The notes under the pieces were generated by a model, which saw nothing but the letters and a program-made list of their open reading frames with translations, did not search any database and was not told where the DNA came from. Position numbers and translations under genes: made by a program. Positions 37,543 through 49,531 of a stretch of DNA of 64,000 nt are shown piece after piece. This stretch comes from Azadirachta indica (taxonomy: Eukaryota; Streptophyta; Magnoliopsida; Sapindales; Meliaceae): assembly GCA_022749755.1 (NCBI GenBank), contig CM040445.1, forward strand, positions 6,655,182 through 6,719,181. The letters run 5' to 3'. How positions within the stretch are numbered: the first letter of the stretch is position 1; the number at the start of each line of letters is the position of its first letter.

Positions 37543-40449
37543 CTCTTTCATAATTGTTAAAAAGAATCATCTTGAGTGCTATTTATTAAATTGATTCTAT
37601 TTTGTAGGATAAAATTTACTTATTTTTCATAATTATGTTGATATTTCACTTCCAAATTTTAGAAATTGATGGCTAATCGAAAGTTACCCGGAACAAATTA
37701 AGCTCCCAAAAGAACAAAACAACGGGTCATAATCAATTAACTATAAAGGGGATTCAAGGAAAAAGTTACTTGGGTTGAGGAACCAAAAAATAAAAGCTAT
37801 TAGGAAATTGAAAAAATTTATCATGATCACTATTCTTTCAAATTAAAGAAAAATTAAACTGAACTACTGAATCACCAATTGAGCACTAAAAATAGGAAAA
37901 TCCTCAGACAATCCTCACCATACTAAATGGTAGGCCTGCACTTATATATGCTCATCCAATTATTTAGCTTTAATTAGGTCAAAAAAGCAATTTAGTACTG
38001 ATTATCTTATTCTTTTCACGGAGATCACTATCTAGCTCGACTATTGCTTTGTTCAATATGAATCAAAATAATTAAAGAAAATTGAAAAGCAAGGTACACC
38101 CATATAACAATATTGCTTTGGTCATGTGCCTTCAACTTAAACCAAATTTAGAGTTTAAAGGTATAACGTTATAAATATATCTTTTGAGAACTATATATAT
38201 GCAGTGAGAAAAGTGAGAATTTAAAATTTCTCTTGACTTTAATGAGAAGAGGATTCAAATTCAAAAATCAATATAAAAGAATAAATAGAACATTGAGGAT
38301 TTCCCCCCATGTTCTTTAAGCTCATCTATGTGTCACATGGATTAGGCAAGGAATATCCTGAAATTAAGTTGGCAAAAGGTAAAGGCATATTAGAAAAATA
38401 ATAACCGACCAATGTCAATGCTATATTTTAGATTACCAATCAAAAAACGGCACCTAAAATATCACATTAATTAAATATTCTACTGTTACAAAACTAATAT
38501 TACTCATTTATATATGCCAAGAAAGTTATTGGATATGATTATCTTGTAATCAATATAGGACTTGAAAATTTTGTGAGAGTAATAAGAGCATCTCTTTGAT
38601 GTAATTTTGATGGAATTGTATATAAATGTTCTAACAATTATATCAGAGAATAATGTTTCGAACTTGTTGGCGGAATTTTATGTTTTAATAGCTAATGTTA
38701 ATTCTTTTCTCCATATAAATTGGATTTTGTCAAGGAGTCTCATATTTCTCTTATGCACTAACAGACATCAAATGAAACAAGATGTAGTTTCTAAAATTTC
38801 CATTGTTGGGCGCTAATCATCACAGATGTAAGAAATTCATTAAATGAAATCTCTGATGGGTTATCAAATCTTTTGTGTCAACGGATGAGAATGGTTGTGC
38901 TGTAAACACCACCAAGTTTTGATGGTGAGGAAATTGGCAGCCATGAAGATGCCCTTTCTTTCGCTCTCTTAAAAACTAAGGTCAAAGCTTTCAGTTTCCC
39001 AATTCCATGGAGTGGCTATGAAACTCTTATAAATATTATTGCAGGGTCCTAGGTTCGAACCAAATGTATGGTAATCCAATTCCCCTTAGAGTTTGTAAAA
39101 AAATCATCATTGCTTGCTTCTTTGCTTTACGCTCTTTTTCAAATTTTCTATTATTAATTTAAGCATTATATTCTTTCAATGAATGGTTATTTAATAAATC
39201 ACAAATATTTTTATTAGGAAAATAAGTCAATTCAATCCAATAATGGCCAGTGAACAGTGGGAAGCGTTGAACATAAAAGAGAAAAGGTTTCTTGCAGCCT
39301 TATGTCACCTTCCCAGCTGCAAGCCATTACATACGGCACTGATATTTCCTAGAAGCACGCATTCAGTTTAACTTTTGCTTGAATTCTACCCTATTGGGGT
39401 GTTAAAGTGGTCCATGAATTTGCTCGGTTGATCATCACCAGATGGACAGTACTCGACAATATGATTTACTCAGAAAGGTAATGAAAATGTTCGATATATT
39501 TGACGCATGAATATGATCGACTCCAGAATATCCCGAAGATACTTTGTTGCAGAAAGTAGTGAATTACCAAGTGGATGGATAATCTTGGATTCTAGAACTT
39601 TATCCCAAAGGAATCTCAGAAAATCGTTTAATTAATATTAATATCCATTAACTATCGGGTTACGTGCCAATTACGTATTAATCAATTTCTTACAAGCTAG
39701 CTACACACGTTAACTTGGGTCCAGTGCTCACGTGATGCCTGGCTGCTCTCGTCTGCACTGTAGCGGCTGTTTAATTTCCTACAAAGCAACAATTTGTCAT
39801 CATTCATTGCTCGCAGCTTGGTTTCTGCCAACCCACCAACTGGATCCAGTTCAAATAATATGGTATATTTTGTAAAGTTTGATGTCTTGAATAAAGAAAT
39901 ATATACTCCATATTACTTGTTAATAGATGTTTGAATTAACACAAGTATTGTATTGTTGAATAAAATTGACATACAACTATATTTTGAATTTGGTTATTAG
40001 AGACCAGCGCCCATTGTAAATTGAAGAGCCTTTCTAATGTTATGCCATCTGGCTACTGCTTGGCCGTCATTATCATTACCAAATTGATAAATGTGGGTCG
40101 GCTGGAAAATGGAAATGGGACACTGAGACAAGTCAATTTAAAAAGAGTTGTTAATTTTCTGGGTCAATTGCGTAGTTATTAATGGTTACCAATGGTCGGA
40201 TTATCATTAATTCAAGTTTATTGAAGGTCCATACACGAATATATGGCTTTTCGCGAGGATTTACATAAACACGTGACACGTTGATTCTCAATAATCTAAT
40301 ATTGTATATAATGAATGATTTGTTTGTTTTGAATTCCAACCACAAGTCTGCCTGACTCTGATTCATCACTGATTGATTAATTTGGAGTTAGCGGTTTAGG
40401 TTTTCATGTGCGTCGACAATTTGAGTTTTAAAATGAAAATTAATTAAAA
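37055..40449. other. Intergenic region upstream of the NPF6 gene
   Basis: No gene supported. A compound microsatellite, (CT)n then (TA)n, occupies about 37492-37542. A tRNA-like B-box word, GGTTCGAACC, occurs near 39052 (see findings). The proximal part should hold the NPF6 promoter. Confidence 0.5.
37492..37542. repeat. Compound (CT)n(TA)n microsatellite
   Basis: About ten CT units followed directly by about fifteen TA units, some 560 bp upstream of the NPF6 start codon. Confidence 0.95.
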
Positions 40450-41457
40450 GGGGAATTAACACATACCTCCCCTGAGGTTTTGCCTTTTAACACATAGAGA
40501 GAAGGTTTGGGAAAAGAAACATATACCTCCCCTTCAATCATCCAAGTCCATCCAATTATGATAAAAAGTCTTAATTATCCTTCATTTTTTAATTTTTGAA
40601 TAAGGCAAAATTTGCGTTTTAATTCCTTATATTTATATTTTAAATTGTTTATTGTATATTGTGAGCCCCATTATCAAAATCAAGAGCTTATATTCGTATT
40701 TTAAATTGTTTATTGGTTATTGTGGCCGTTATCAAAATTAAAAATAATATATCTGACAACTTTTTGATTTTGAAGAGAGAAGTAGATTATATTGAGTGTA
40801 AATATGGCGTCGAAGGGAAAGTAAATTATGCTCAATCAAGCCGAATTTTGTCTTTTTTTATTTGAGTCAAATTTTGTTCTAAAATCTTTGTATTTGTTTG
40901 ATAGTAGTAGATCGAAATGTACTATTTATTTAATTTATTATTTTTCTTTTTATATTGCTTACTTTTTTGAAAAAGAAAACTCTTATTGATTTTTACTTTA
41001 TTGTCTTTAAGTGAAAATTTCTTGTGAATAGTATATTTGAATATTGAATATAGCTGAATATGAGGTCGCTGTTTTAACACGTTAAAACATACTTTGTTGC
41101 GGAAAGAGGATGAACAAATCTCTAAGAGACCATACTAGTGGATTGGACTTATCACTATTAGGAAACTTGCGAAATTCAAATGCTGTTGCATGAAGAAGAT
41201 GAAGTATAAACGAAAAAATTAGACAAAACGGTGAAGATTGGACTCTTGTGGTCTAGTAATTTTACAATAATACCCTTAAATCAAACATTCATATAACGTA
41301 TTTGGATGGCTTTAGGGGAGGTATGTGTTTCTTTCTTCAAACTTTCTCTCTAAATATTTAAAAGTTCAAACTTCAGGGGAGGTATGTGTTTCTTCTTCAA
41401 ACTTTTTTTCTAAATGTTAAAAGTTTAAACCTCAGGGGAGGTATGTGTTATTTCCCC
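40450..41457. mobile_element. Non-autonomous Mutator-like element with modular terminal inverted repeats
   Basis: The left end reads GGGGAATTAACACATACC and the right end, reverse complemented, GGGGAAATAACACATACC; the two match over at least 60 bp. The element is flanked by a perfect 10-bp direct repeat TTAATTAAAA (40440-40449 and 41458-41467), a length typical of Mutator-like insertions. Each terminus is built of a repeated module of about 60 bp that carries CACATACCTCCCCT: two copies at the left (about 40457 and 40518) and three at the right (about 41315, 41376 and 41431). The 1008-bp element has no transposase reading frame. Confidence 0.8.
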
Positions 41458-41467
41458 TTAATTAAAA

Positions 41468-43466
41468 TATCATATAATAGTTTGGAATTTATGTTTATTT
41501 TGTAGGAAAAATTGGGTTCATTGGTCGGTTTTGTGGAGAACCATCAGCAGCTGTTGACCTTTCGTTTCTTTTTTTATTCCACAATAATTAGGGATATAAA
41601 AACAGAGATATTCATGGAATTAGAGTTTAATTTTTATAAAATAACTAAAACTAGGTACAGAATCAAATATCAGTAATAAGTTTGATGGCTTTTCAGGAAT
41701 GCCTACGTCTCATTACTGATTGGGATATATATGAGACACCTATGATCCATCAATTGTTTCTAAACATTACGCAATTAGACCATCAATTTTATACATCGGT
41801 ACAGTAGTAAAGCCAAGAATACATTCCACGCTTCATTATTATTATTACTGATGTTATTTTACCGCATGCATTATCATGAAAACGAAATGATCATAGCAAT
41901 TTTTTTATAATTCTATAATGTAGAAGGTGGCGACTCTACCTTGGCATTGAGCTGTGATTACTCAATACACCTTATTCACACTGCGTTGGACAACGATTTT
42001 TGGATCACGAGAGAACATGTAATAAGAATTGTTAACTGGTATTTCACCATTATAGAATTGCTTCAAGTTCATCTTTGAAGAGCTCCAAGAGCCAATGTAA
42101 GAGACAGGATATTACAAGTGTCTCAATCATAGCTGTTTAAAATGCTAAAATGCATATAATACATCAATCATAGAGCATAGAAAACCAATAAAATATACCA
42201 AATTATTATATATATATATATATATAGCTGATTTCTCAATAAAAGACTGCCCTATAATAGGAGAGAGAGAGAGAGAGAGAGTTACACGCGTACTATAATG
42301 GTGACTGCTGATCAGTCGATAGACCAATTGATTATAAAGAAAACTACAAAAATATGAAGGAAAAAAAAACAAAAAAAGCTCTCTTGGTTGTCCCATGCAT
42401 GTTTTATCCACATGATATATATGTAGTATATAGCTTATAATTGATACATGTAGAGGCTTTCTGGATCTGAAGACGACCAATAAATAAGCTTGTTTAACTC
42501 ATCACGCATGGACGGCAAAATCAAAACACCTTAGTATAAGTCAATCTATGAGATCATCGAAATATATAAATAATTAAACAAGAAAAAAACCAAGACCATA
42601 TACTAATTAGGACCACTATTTTGTATACATATTAATAAGAAAAATCAAGGTTTCATCATATGCCACGAACCATCTTGTCCCAGTGATGTGATCAGGATTA
42701 CACCGACGTACGTGCTTATCGTGTTCATGTGTTTGGTTGATAGTTTCCAAGCTTTGACATGTTAATTAAGTCTTCATGATGGTTAAGAACATAGAGAACC
42801 TTCAGTCCAATATGCTAACTTAACCTTGGTTTAGATACCGTGATTGAATTTGCATTTGCGGCCTACAAACACATAAAGATGACATAGTACAATATTATTT
42901 TTCATCTGTCGATTCCAGGAAATGCAAGTGGAGGGTTAATGATAGAGATAAAGACGACCGGAAGCCAATAAGAGCTACAATGGGGGATTATTAAATTAAT
43001 AATAATTAATTACAACGATGGAGAATTGATACTGTAAAAGTTCCTGCTTCTGCGGGGAAGTTTTATCTGGGGAAGTCCAAGTTTTGCCTGTAATAAGAGA
43101 GATTCATTCAACAAATTATGTCTACACATGTTTAACATGTCCTGCAAAAGTAATAGTCAACTACAAATTTAATACTTTAATTTATTCTTAAAAGGGCACT
43201 TATCATAACCACCATTATAGCCCTGGAAGAATAAATGCAGTGTAAAGAAAGTGGAAATCATGACCTTAGGAAGGAGAAGATTAAAAAAGAAAAAAAAAAT
43301 TCTCCACTATCAAAAGCGATTTCTGCTTGAAAGAATAATAATAATAATAAAAAATTAATTGAATTATAAAATAAAAAGAAGATGAACTGAAAACGTGATA
43401 CACAAGTCAGATTATCTGTAAAAGGATACACAGATACCGACTTATAATTTTTGATACATGTTTATT
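41468..43466. other. Intergenic DNA, nothing recognised
   Basis: AT-rich with a (TA)n near 42208-42226 and a (GA)n near 42260-42281. A 111-codon minus-strand frame at 42145-42480 is built largely over these repeats and is not a credible gene. Confidence 0.5.
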
Positions 43467-43725
43467 GAGTTTTCACTTCACAATCACTGTCAAAGTAGGG
43501 AATTATAATTTTTTACACAAATCGAGTTTTCACTTCACAGTTCCAGATATATAATTGTAGCTTTTGATCATTCCGAGTTTTCACTTCACAATCGCAGTCA
43601 CAGTATGGAATTATAATTTTTTACACAAGTCGAGTTTTCACTTCACAGTCACAGATATATAATTGTAGCTTTTGATCATTTCGAGTTTTCACTTCACAAA
43701 TTTGGAATTATAATTTTTTTTTTTT
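43467..43725 (+). repeat. Composite tandem repeat, 108-bp unit, about 2.4 copies
   Basis: The word GAGTTTTCACTTCAC occurs five times, at 43467, 43524, 43575, 43632 and 43683. The spacing alternates 57, 51, 57, 51. The A sub-unit (57 bp) continues into a GGAATTATAATTTTTTACAC segment. The B sub-unit (51 bp) continues into CAGATATATAATTGTAGC. The higher-order AB unit is therefore 108 bp, with a third, partial A. No coding potential. Confidence 0.9.
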
Positions 43726-46700
43726 TTTACAACTAACACATTATAAAATCAAGATTAATGTTTGATTTGCCATAAAAATAAAAAGCCACTTGCAGAAGAG
43801 GTGTAAAATTTAGTGTTTCTTTTATGAACGTGAAGCAGAGAATGGGAATGAAATATGAATTAAGAGAGTTTCTGGTGACACCTGTCTGCATTCTGAGCAT
43901 TTATTCATCTTCTGGGTCCTTATAATCAGTTTGAGGAAAGTATAAAAGGTCCACAGGGGCTTAAGCTAATGGGCTTAAAAGGGCTTATCACCAAACCTAA
44001 GTGAGCATAATGGACCTAATTTTTTTCCTATGCGAAGGAAAGACTAAAGATTTAAAGCTTTTATGATTTGATAGAACAAATGTAGCTCAGGTCATAATCG
44101 CATATCAACAAAAGAAGAGTTGGTGTTGGGTTGATATGTGTGGATATGCGATACCGTTCGAGAAGTTACCTTTGTATTGAATGATATCAAGGCGATTCTA
44201 AATTCTCATTCGCAAGTAGGTAGCCCCAAATCCTTTCTATGTGCATAATAAAGAATAATGTTAGGTTGAATGCAGGTCCTTTAAGAAGAACATTGATCAC
44301 CAAAAAAAAAAAAAAATTGTCTTTAATTTAATTATACGAGCAAATGTAGAAGGAAAAATTACTGTTACTTCGTTTTTAGATTCGTACTGAACTTATTACA
44401 TGTTGCATTGAAATACCAAAGCTTCTTTGCCGCAAGCAATTTTTAATTAAGTTATAAAAAAATTGGTGTTTTTATAATAATATCCTTATTAGATAATTTG
44501 ATAGGAGCTGACTTGATATGATATGTCATAAAACAAAATGAAGAAAATTAGAGATAATGTTTCTTAAAAATACCTTTTCCACTTAAAGCTCTTTTCACTA
44601 CATCTTCCAATCTCTAGTAAATCTCTAACTAATCTAGCTTCATGCTTTAAATTCCAATCCCTAATAAATTAATTGCCAGGAAGTAAAAACAATGAAAAAA
44701 ATGTCAACAATATTATTGCGATAACTTTGATGTACCACATGCAAATAGAAAACTCATAAAAATTTAACCCAATCTCTCATAAAAAAAAAATTTTCATTAA
44801 AAATATATGAAGAAAAATTATTTTAATATTTTTTCATTTTTCAAACACATTTTTCAATGATGCATTTGTTCTTGGTTAGTTTTTTTCTGGACATGCTAGC
44901 TTTAATTTTAATATTACAAACAAAAAGTCTCTTTTACTCTTAAAAAATTCAAATTAATTATTATTATTTTGACGGTAAGAAAATTTAAGAATATTTTAAT
45001 CCAATAAAAAAATAACGAGTCAAGTATGAATTTAAAAGGAAAAAACAATAATTTTTCCTGCATACAATTATTGAATAGCTGATTGAATTAATCTTTTAAG
45101 TTACTAATAAACTTTTTTTTAGCACTATTATGCCACTCAATTTGAATAGAATCTAATTTTTTTTAAGAGAATTAAATCCCATCCCACTTAAAAATCTGTA
45201 CACAATTTTATTAAAATTTACTATCAGTAAGAAAAAGTAACTCCGATTCTAACATGAAAAATCAAACTAATTCTCTGTGAGAAATATAAAATAAGTACTT
45301 GTGACCAAGTATTAGTGAACTTTTGTCACTTTCTTTTATTTTTCAAATGTAATCAATAAAAATTTTATATAATATTGAAGGTTTGTCACTCGATCTTATT
45401 TTCCTATGAATAAAAATCTTGGACATTTGAGTTTGGTAATAAATAAATATCGTGCGAATTTAAGATTTTTCACTTCGTTTTAAAAAACAAAAGCTCATCA
45501 AAACTTTTTATATTTCAATTTTAATCAATAAATATCTATTCAAAAAATTTCACTTTGTGATATATATATATATATATATATATAAATATATGTGTGTGTT
45601 TTAATAAATAGAAATAATGCATATAAAAGATTTGCCACTTTGTCCTAAGAATTTGTAAACAACAAAAGTACTCATATTCGAGGTCCGCAACTTTTTCTTA
45701 AAATATAAAATAAAGAGCATAAAAAGATTTTTTTTCTTTTTTCATTTTAATCAATCAAAATCCTACTTATTAAAGATTTCCCAGTTAAGATTACGAGAAT
45801 AAAACTCCTACATATTGGTGGGTTTTTACTTTTTTAATTTAATTAATGAATATAAATTTTACATATTCGAAGTCGTATCAATTTGTTTTAACAAAAGGAA
45901 ACATAATATTTGTTTCATTTTAATCAATAAAAATCGTACATGTAAATTCTAGATTGGTCGCTTTTTACACTTGAAGGAAAAAAGAAAGCATAGAGCATCT
46001 TAACGAAAGAAAGAAAAAGGCATATTCGAGGATTGTCCCTATATCATAAAAAGAAAAAAAAAAAAAATAGAAAAACAGAAATAAAATGAAGAGAATAAAA
46101 ATCCTACATATTCGTCACGTGTTGCTTAAAGAAAAAAGCATATATAAAGCATAAATTATAAGATGATCTAGAGAATGAGTATGCAGTTACAGCTATTAAA
46201 TAGGACCATGAAATTGTGATGTCGAGTGGGGGAGAATCATCTTCTAGCAGGATTATTCTGGTTTGTTCTTATAAAAAATTTCAATTTCTTTTTAAAATAT
46301 TTAGAAGAGTTAGATAGCGTTTATTTTGTTTGTTTGAATTTTAAATATAGATGAAATTTAAATTAAAATTTAAAATTTAAATATAAATAACATATTTATT
46401 TTTTTAAAATATTTAAAAATTATTTATTTTTAAAAAATAAAAAGTCTACCCATTGATATTTTATATATATATATATTCTTTTAAATAATATATTGTATAT
46501 ATATATAATAAATTTGATTATATTAACACAATAATAAATAATTTTTAATAAATTATAAATTATATTAATATGTACATTAATTTTATTTGATATAATTTTT
46601 TAAAAAAAATTTTTTAATAAATATTAGTTTGTACATTCTTCACTTATTTCATAAATAATATATTTTCCTTTTGATATTTGCTTAATTTTTTTAGTAAAAA

Positions 46701-47107
46701 AAAAATATAAATCATTTATTCACATAATATAAAGATCAATAAAAATTAAATAAAAATGATAAATCATACTATAATGTTGTTGCAAGTATGTAAAAACACA
46801 AATTTATTATGTTATAATTTTCTTATTGGAGAACATATTAACTAGAATTTTAATTTTGTTAGTAAATAAATTAATAAAATAGTAGTATTTTTTTAAAAAA
46901 AAAAATATTAAGTTATTCGGAGATTTGAATATTTAAATGTAAGTCAAAATTTTTAACTTAATTATATTCAAATATTTTTAATAATACTCATATATAAGTT
47001 AAAAAACAAACGACTCTTATACATGATTTGAATAATTATATTTTGACTTTAGCTAAAAAAATACAAATATCTTTTAATTGAAAATTATTTATATTTGATT
47101 AATATAT
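43726..47107. other. Intergenic AT-rich DNA
   Basis: No gene. The segment 46313-47020 begins near AGCGTTTATTTTGTTTG and ends near AAACAAACGACTC, a loose inverted pair that may be a decayed MITE. A (TA)n lies near 45560-45584. A stem with perfect 10-bp arms (ATCGCATATC / GATATGCGAT) is at 44097-44152. Confidence 0.45.
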
Positions 47108-47309
47108 ATGGGAAAGGATAGAGAGCCTCATATTTTACACATATATTTATACTCATTTGTAAACCATTAGATGTATGCACTTCTAATGATTGAAATTGAA
47201 TCTAACATATATATTAATTATAGTATATTAATTATGTATTAATTATATATATTTGATTTAATATCAACAGTTAAAAATATAAAAATATAAGGCTCACATC
47301 CATCCTATA
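47108..47309. mobile_element. Small inverted-repeat element (MITE candidate) beside (TA)n
   Basis: The left end GGGAAAGGATAGAGAGCCTC and the reverse complement of the right end (TATAGGATGGATGTGAGCC) are similar, and each continues into CATATTTT/TTATATTTT. Both sides touch TATA-rich sequence, and the right side shares its (TA)n with the next element. About 200 bp and non-coding. The divergence of the ends makes the boundary approximate. Confidence 0.45.
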
Positions 47310-47329
47310 CATATATATATATATATATA

Positions 47330-48057
47330 GGAGTAGAATCTGCAGCCATTTTTTTTATACAAATTTTTATATCAATAATACCTCTTAAATTAAGGGTATA
47401 TGGATGATATAGATTGAAAGAAATAAAAATGTAATAAATATTTTATATTCGTTAATTAAAGTATTTTATTTCTTTTAACATCTTTTTTTTTCTTTCTTTT
47501 ACTTAATAATTCATAAAATTTCTGTCGTATTTTTTTCTTTCTTTATTAGATCTTCTCTCTCTTCATTATTTTTTTCTTCATTTTAATTGTCAGTTATAAA
47601 TTGAAAAACTCAAAAAATTAAATAATTATTTTAATTTTTATTTTAATTATCACTTGCAAATTAAAAAACTTGAAAATTTAAATAAAAATTATTTTAATTA
47701 ATTAGTTCATCTAAAAAAATCCATGAATTTTTTTTAAAAATTATTATAATATATAAATATTAAAAAAAAAAAAGATTATTTAATTAATGAATATTTTAGC
47801 TTATAAATGATAATTAAAATTAAAATATGTTTGAGAAGAAAGGGATGTAATAAAAAAAAAAATAAAGTGAGAGAGAGATTAGCAATTAGAGGTAAGAAAA
47901 ACAAAAAAAAAGTCATAAAAGATTTTATTAAATGAGTTTGTAAGAATTTTTTTATATTCATTAGATGCAATTTTGACTCTTTACATACCCTTAATATAAA
48001 AATTAATAATTAATGTAAACATTTGTATTAAAAAAAAAGAGAGATTGCTAATTCTAT

Positions 48058-48060
<3 letters not shown>
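47330..48060. mobile_element. (TA)n-flanked MITE, about 731 bp
   Basis: The left end (GGAGTAGAATCTGCAGCC) matches the reverse complement of the right end (GGGATAGAATTAGCAATC). The similarity continues for about 90 bp to AAATTAAGGGTATATGGA versus ATATTAAGGGTATGTAAA. Alternating TA tracts abut both ends (47312-47329 and 48061-48098), as in the Micron elements described from rice microsatellites. There is no transposase. The 64-codon minus-strand frame inside it is low complexity. Confidence 0.65.

Positions 48061-48098
<38 letters not shown>
48061..48098. repeat. (TA)n microsatellite at the MITE boundary
   Basis: A pure TA tract of about 38 bp directly after the right end of the element at 47330-48060. 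Confidence 0.95.
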
Positions 48099-48101
<3 letters not shown>

Positions 48102-49531
48102 GGACATGCGTTTGTGCGTGAGTATATATGTGTGTGTTTTTATTAATTATATTGTGCATGTAGTATCTCTCATGAGATAAGACGTATGCTTCAACTCTAA
48201 ATTGTGTAGCCGGCTCAAATAATTGCAGATTAATGTATGGCCTCTAAGCCCAAGCTATGCATAACCAAAACATGTTTTATTAATTTATTTATTATCTGTT
48301 ATTTATAATTTAATCTCATTTAAACCTGATGGGTATACAATAAAATATTCCTACTTTTTATTTATATTGTTAACCATTTGTTATATTTAATTCAATGGTG
48401 TAGAGAGTTATAAAGTTGATTGCATAAAGTCTTAAATGAATGGCCGAAAAATTGTGCTTGGTTTATTCCAAATTTCCATGTCACTATAAATCAAGTATTT
48501 TTATTCTTGACCAAAACTTTAAAGGAGAATTAAGAGAGCAGTATCATATTTCGCATACATATCAAAAATATACACAAATTCCTTGTTTAATTCTATATGC
48601 ATCCTTTTCTTTTGTTTCTCTTTTATTCATACAAATATATTTCTTATGTACTATGCTAGTTATCATGGGAGAAGACTCATTGAACTGTCAGTTGATTTCG
48701 TTAATTTCTATTCTGTTTTTATCTTTCAAGTTTTCTTGGTTTCATGAAAATTTACCTCAAGTTAAAAAGAAGTTAACAATGCATTTTGATTTCAAATTAA
48801 TGAACGATTTCTATCCTTGAGTATCTTTATATATAGGGCTAACTATACGGAGATATATTTGTTAAACAACATGGTACATATTCTCTCTTCCAATAAAATC
48901 CATATCGTAATTGGGCATGTTGTAAAAATCAAGCTCTAAATTTGCAGTTTAAACTGTCAGTTCACATGTTGAATAATACTTGATTACTTTCCCTCTCTCT
49001 TGAATAACTTCACAATTATAGCTTAATTGCTTTTAATTAATTAAAGTTGAAGTGTTGTTTATTCGTGTAGGGTCATTTTGTTTCCTTGTCCAATTCGCAT
49101 AAAAAAAAAATTGTAAATTTAAATTGCGACTTGCTTTAAAACAACTTGTTTCTCTTGTCATAACACCAAAACACAGCTTCATTATAATTAATTTGGTGCA
49201 TAAATTATGTAAATTATTTATTTGGTTGCAAAATTTATCTGGCGGCTTCACAGGCTGCTTCACTATTAATTGTTTATATATATAAAAAAGGAGAAATGAT
49301 AATTTTCCTTCCTAAGATATAGATCTATTACATTTCTTCCCCGCTAAAAGAAAATACTCAAAAACTTCCCTGTTGTCAGCTTTTTAATAGTGAAAATCTA
49401 TTTTTTAAGGTTAAATAGACTTTTAAACGGTAATAACTAACGTCAAAGATAAAATTATGACTTAAATATAAGACAAGTCACTATAGAATAGACAAGTCAC
49501 CATATTGAAAATTATGTTTGATAGAATTATC
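48099..49531. other. Intergenic DNA
   Basis: No supported gene. The 126-codon plus-strand frame at 48440-48820 has no recognisable domain, no intron partners and strongly AT-driven composition, so it is not called. The segment 49291-49390 resembles the inverted sequence of 54141-54258 (see findings). Confidence 0.45.

Noticed and set aside
42145..42480. Minus-strand frame of 111 codons
   Set aside because: Contains translated (GA)n and (TA)n repeats; no domain.
48440..48820. Plus-strand frame of 126 codons with a hydrophobic middle
   Set aside because: The hydrophobicity comes from T-rich DNA; no family match and no context.
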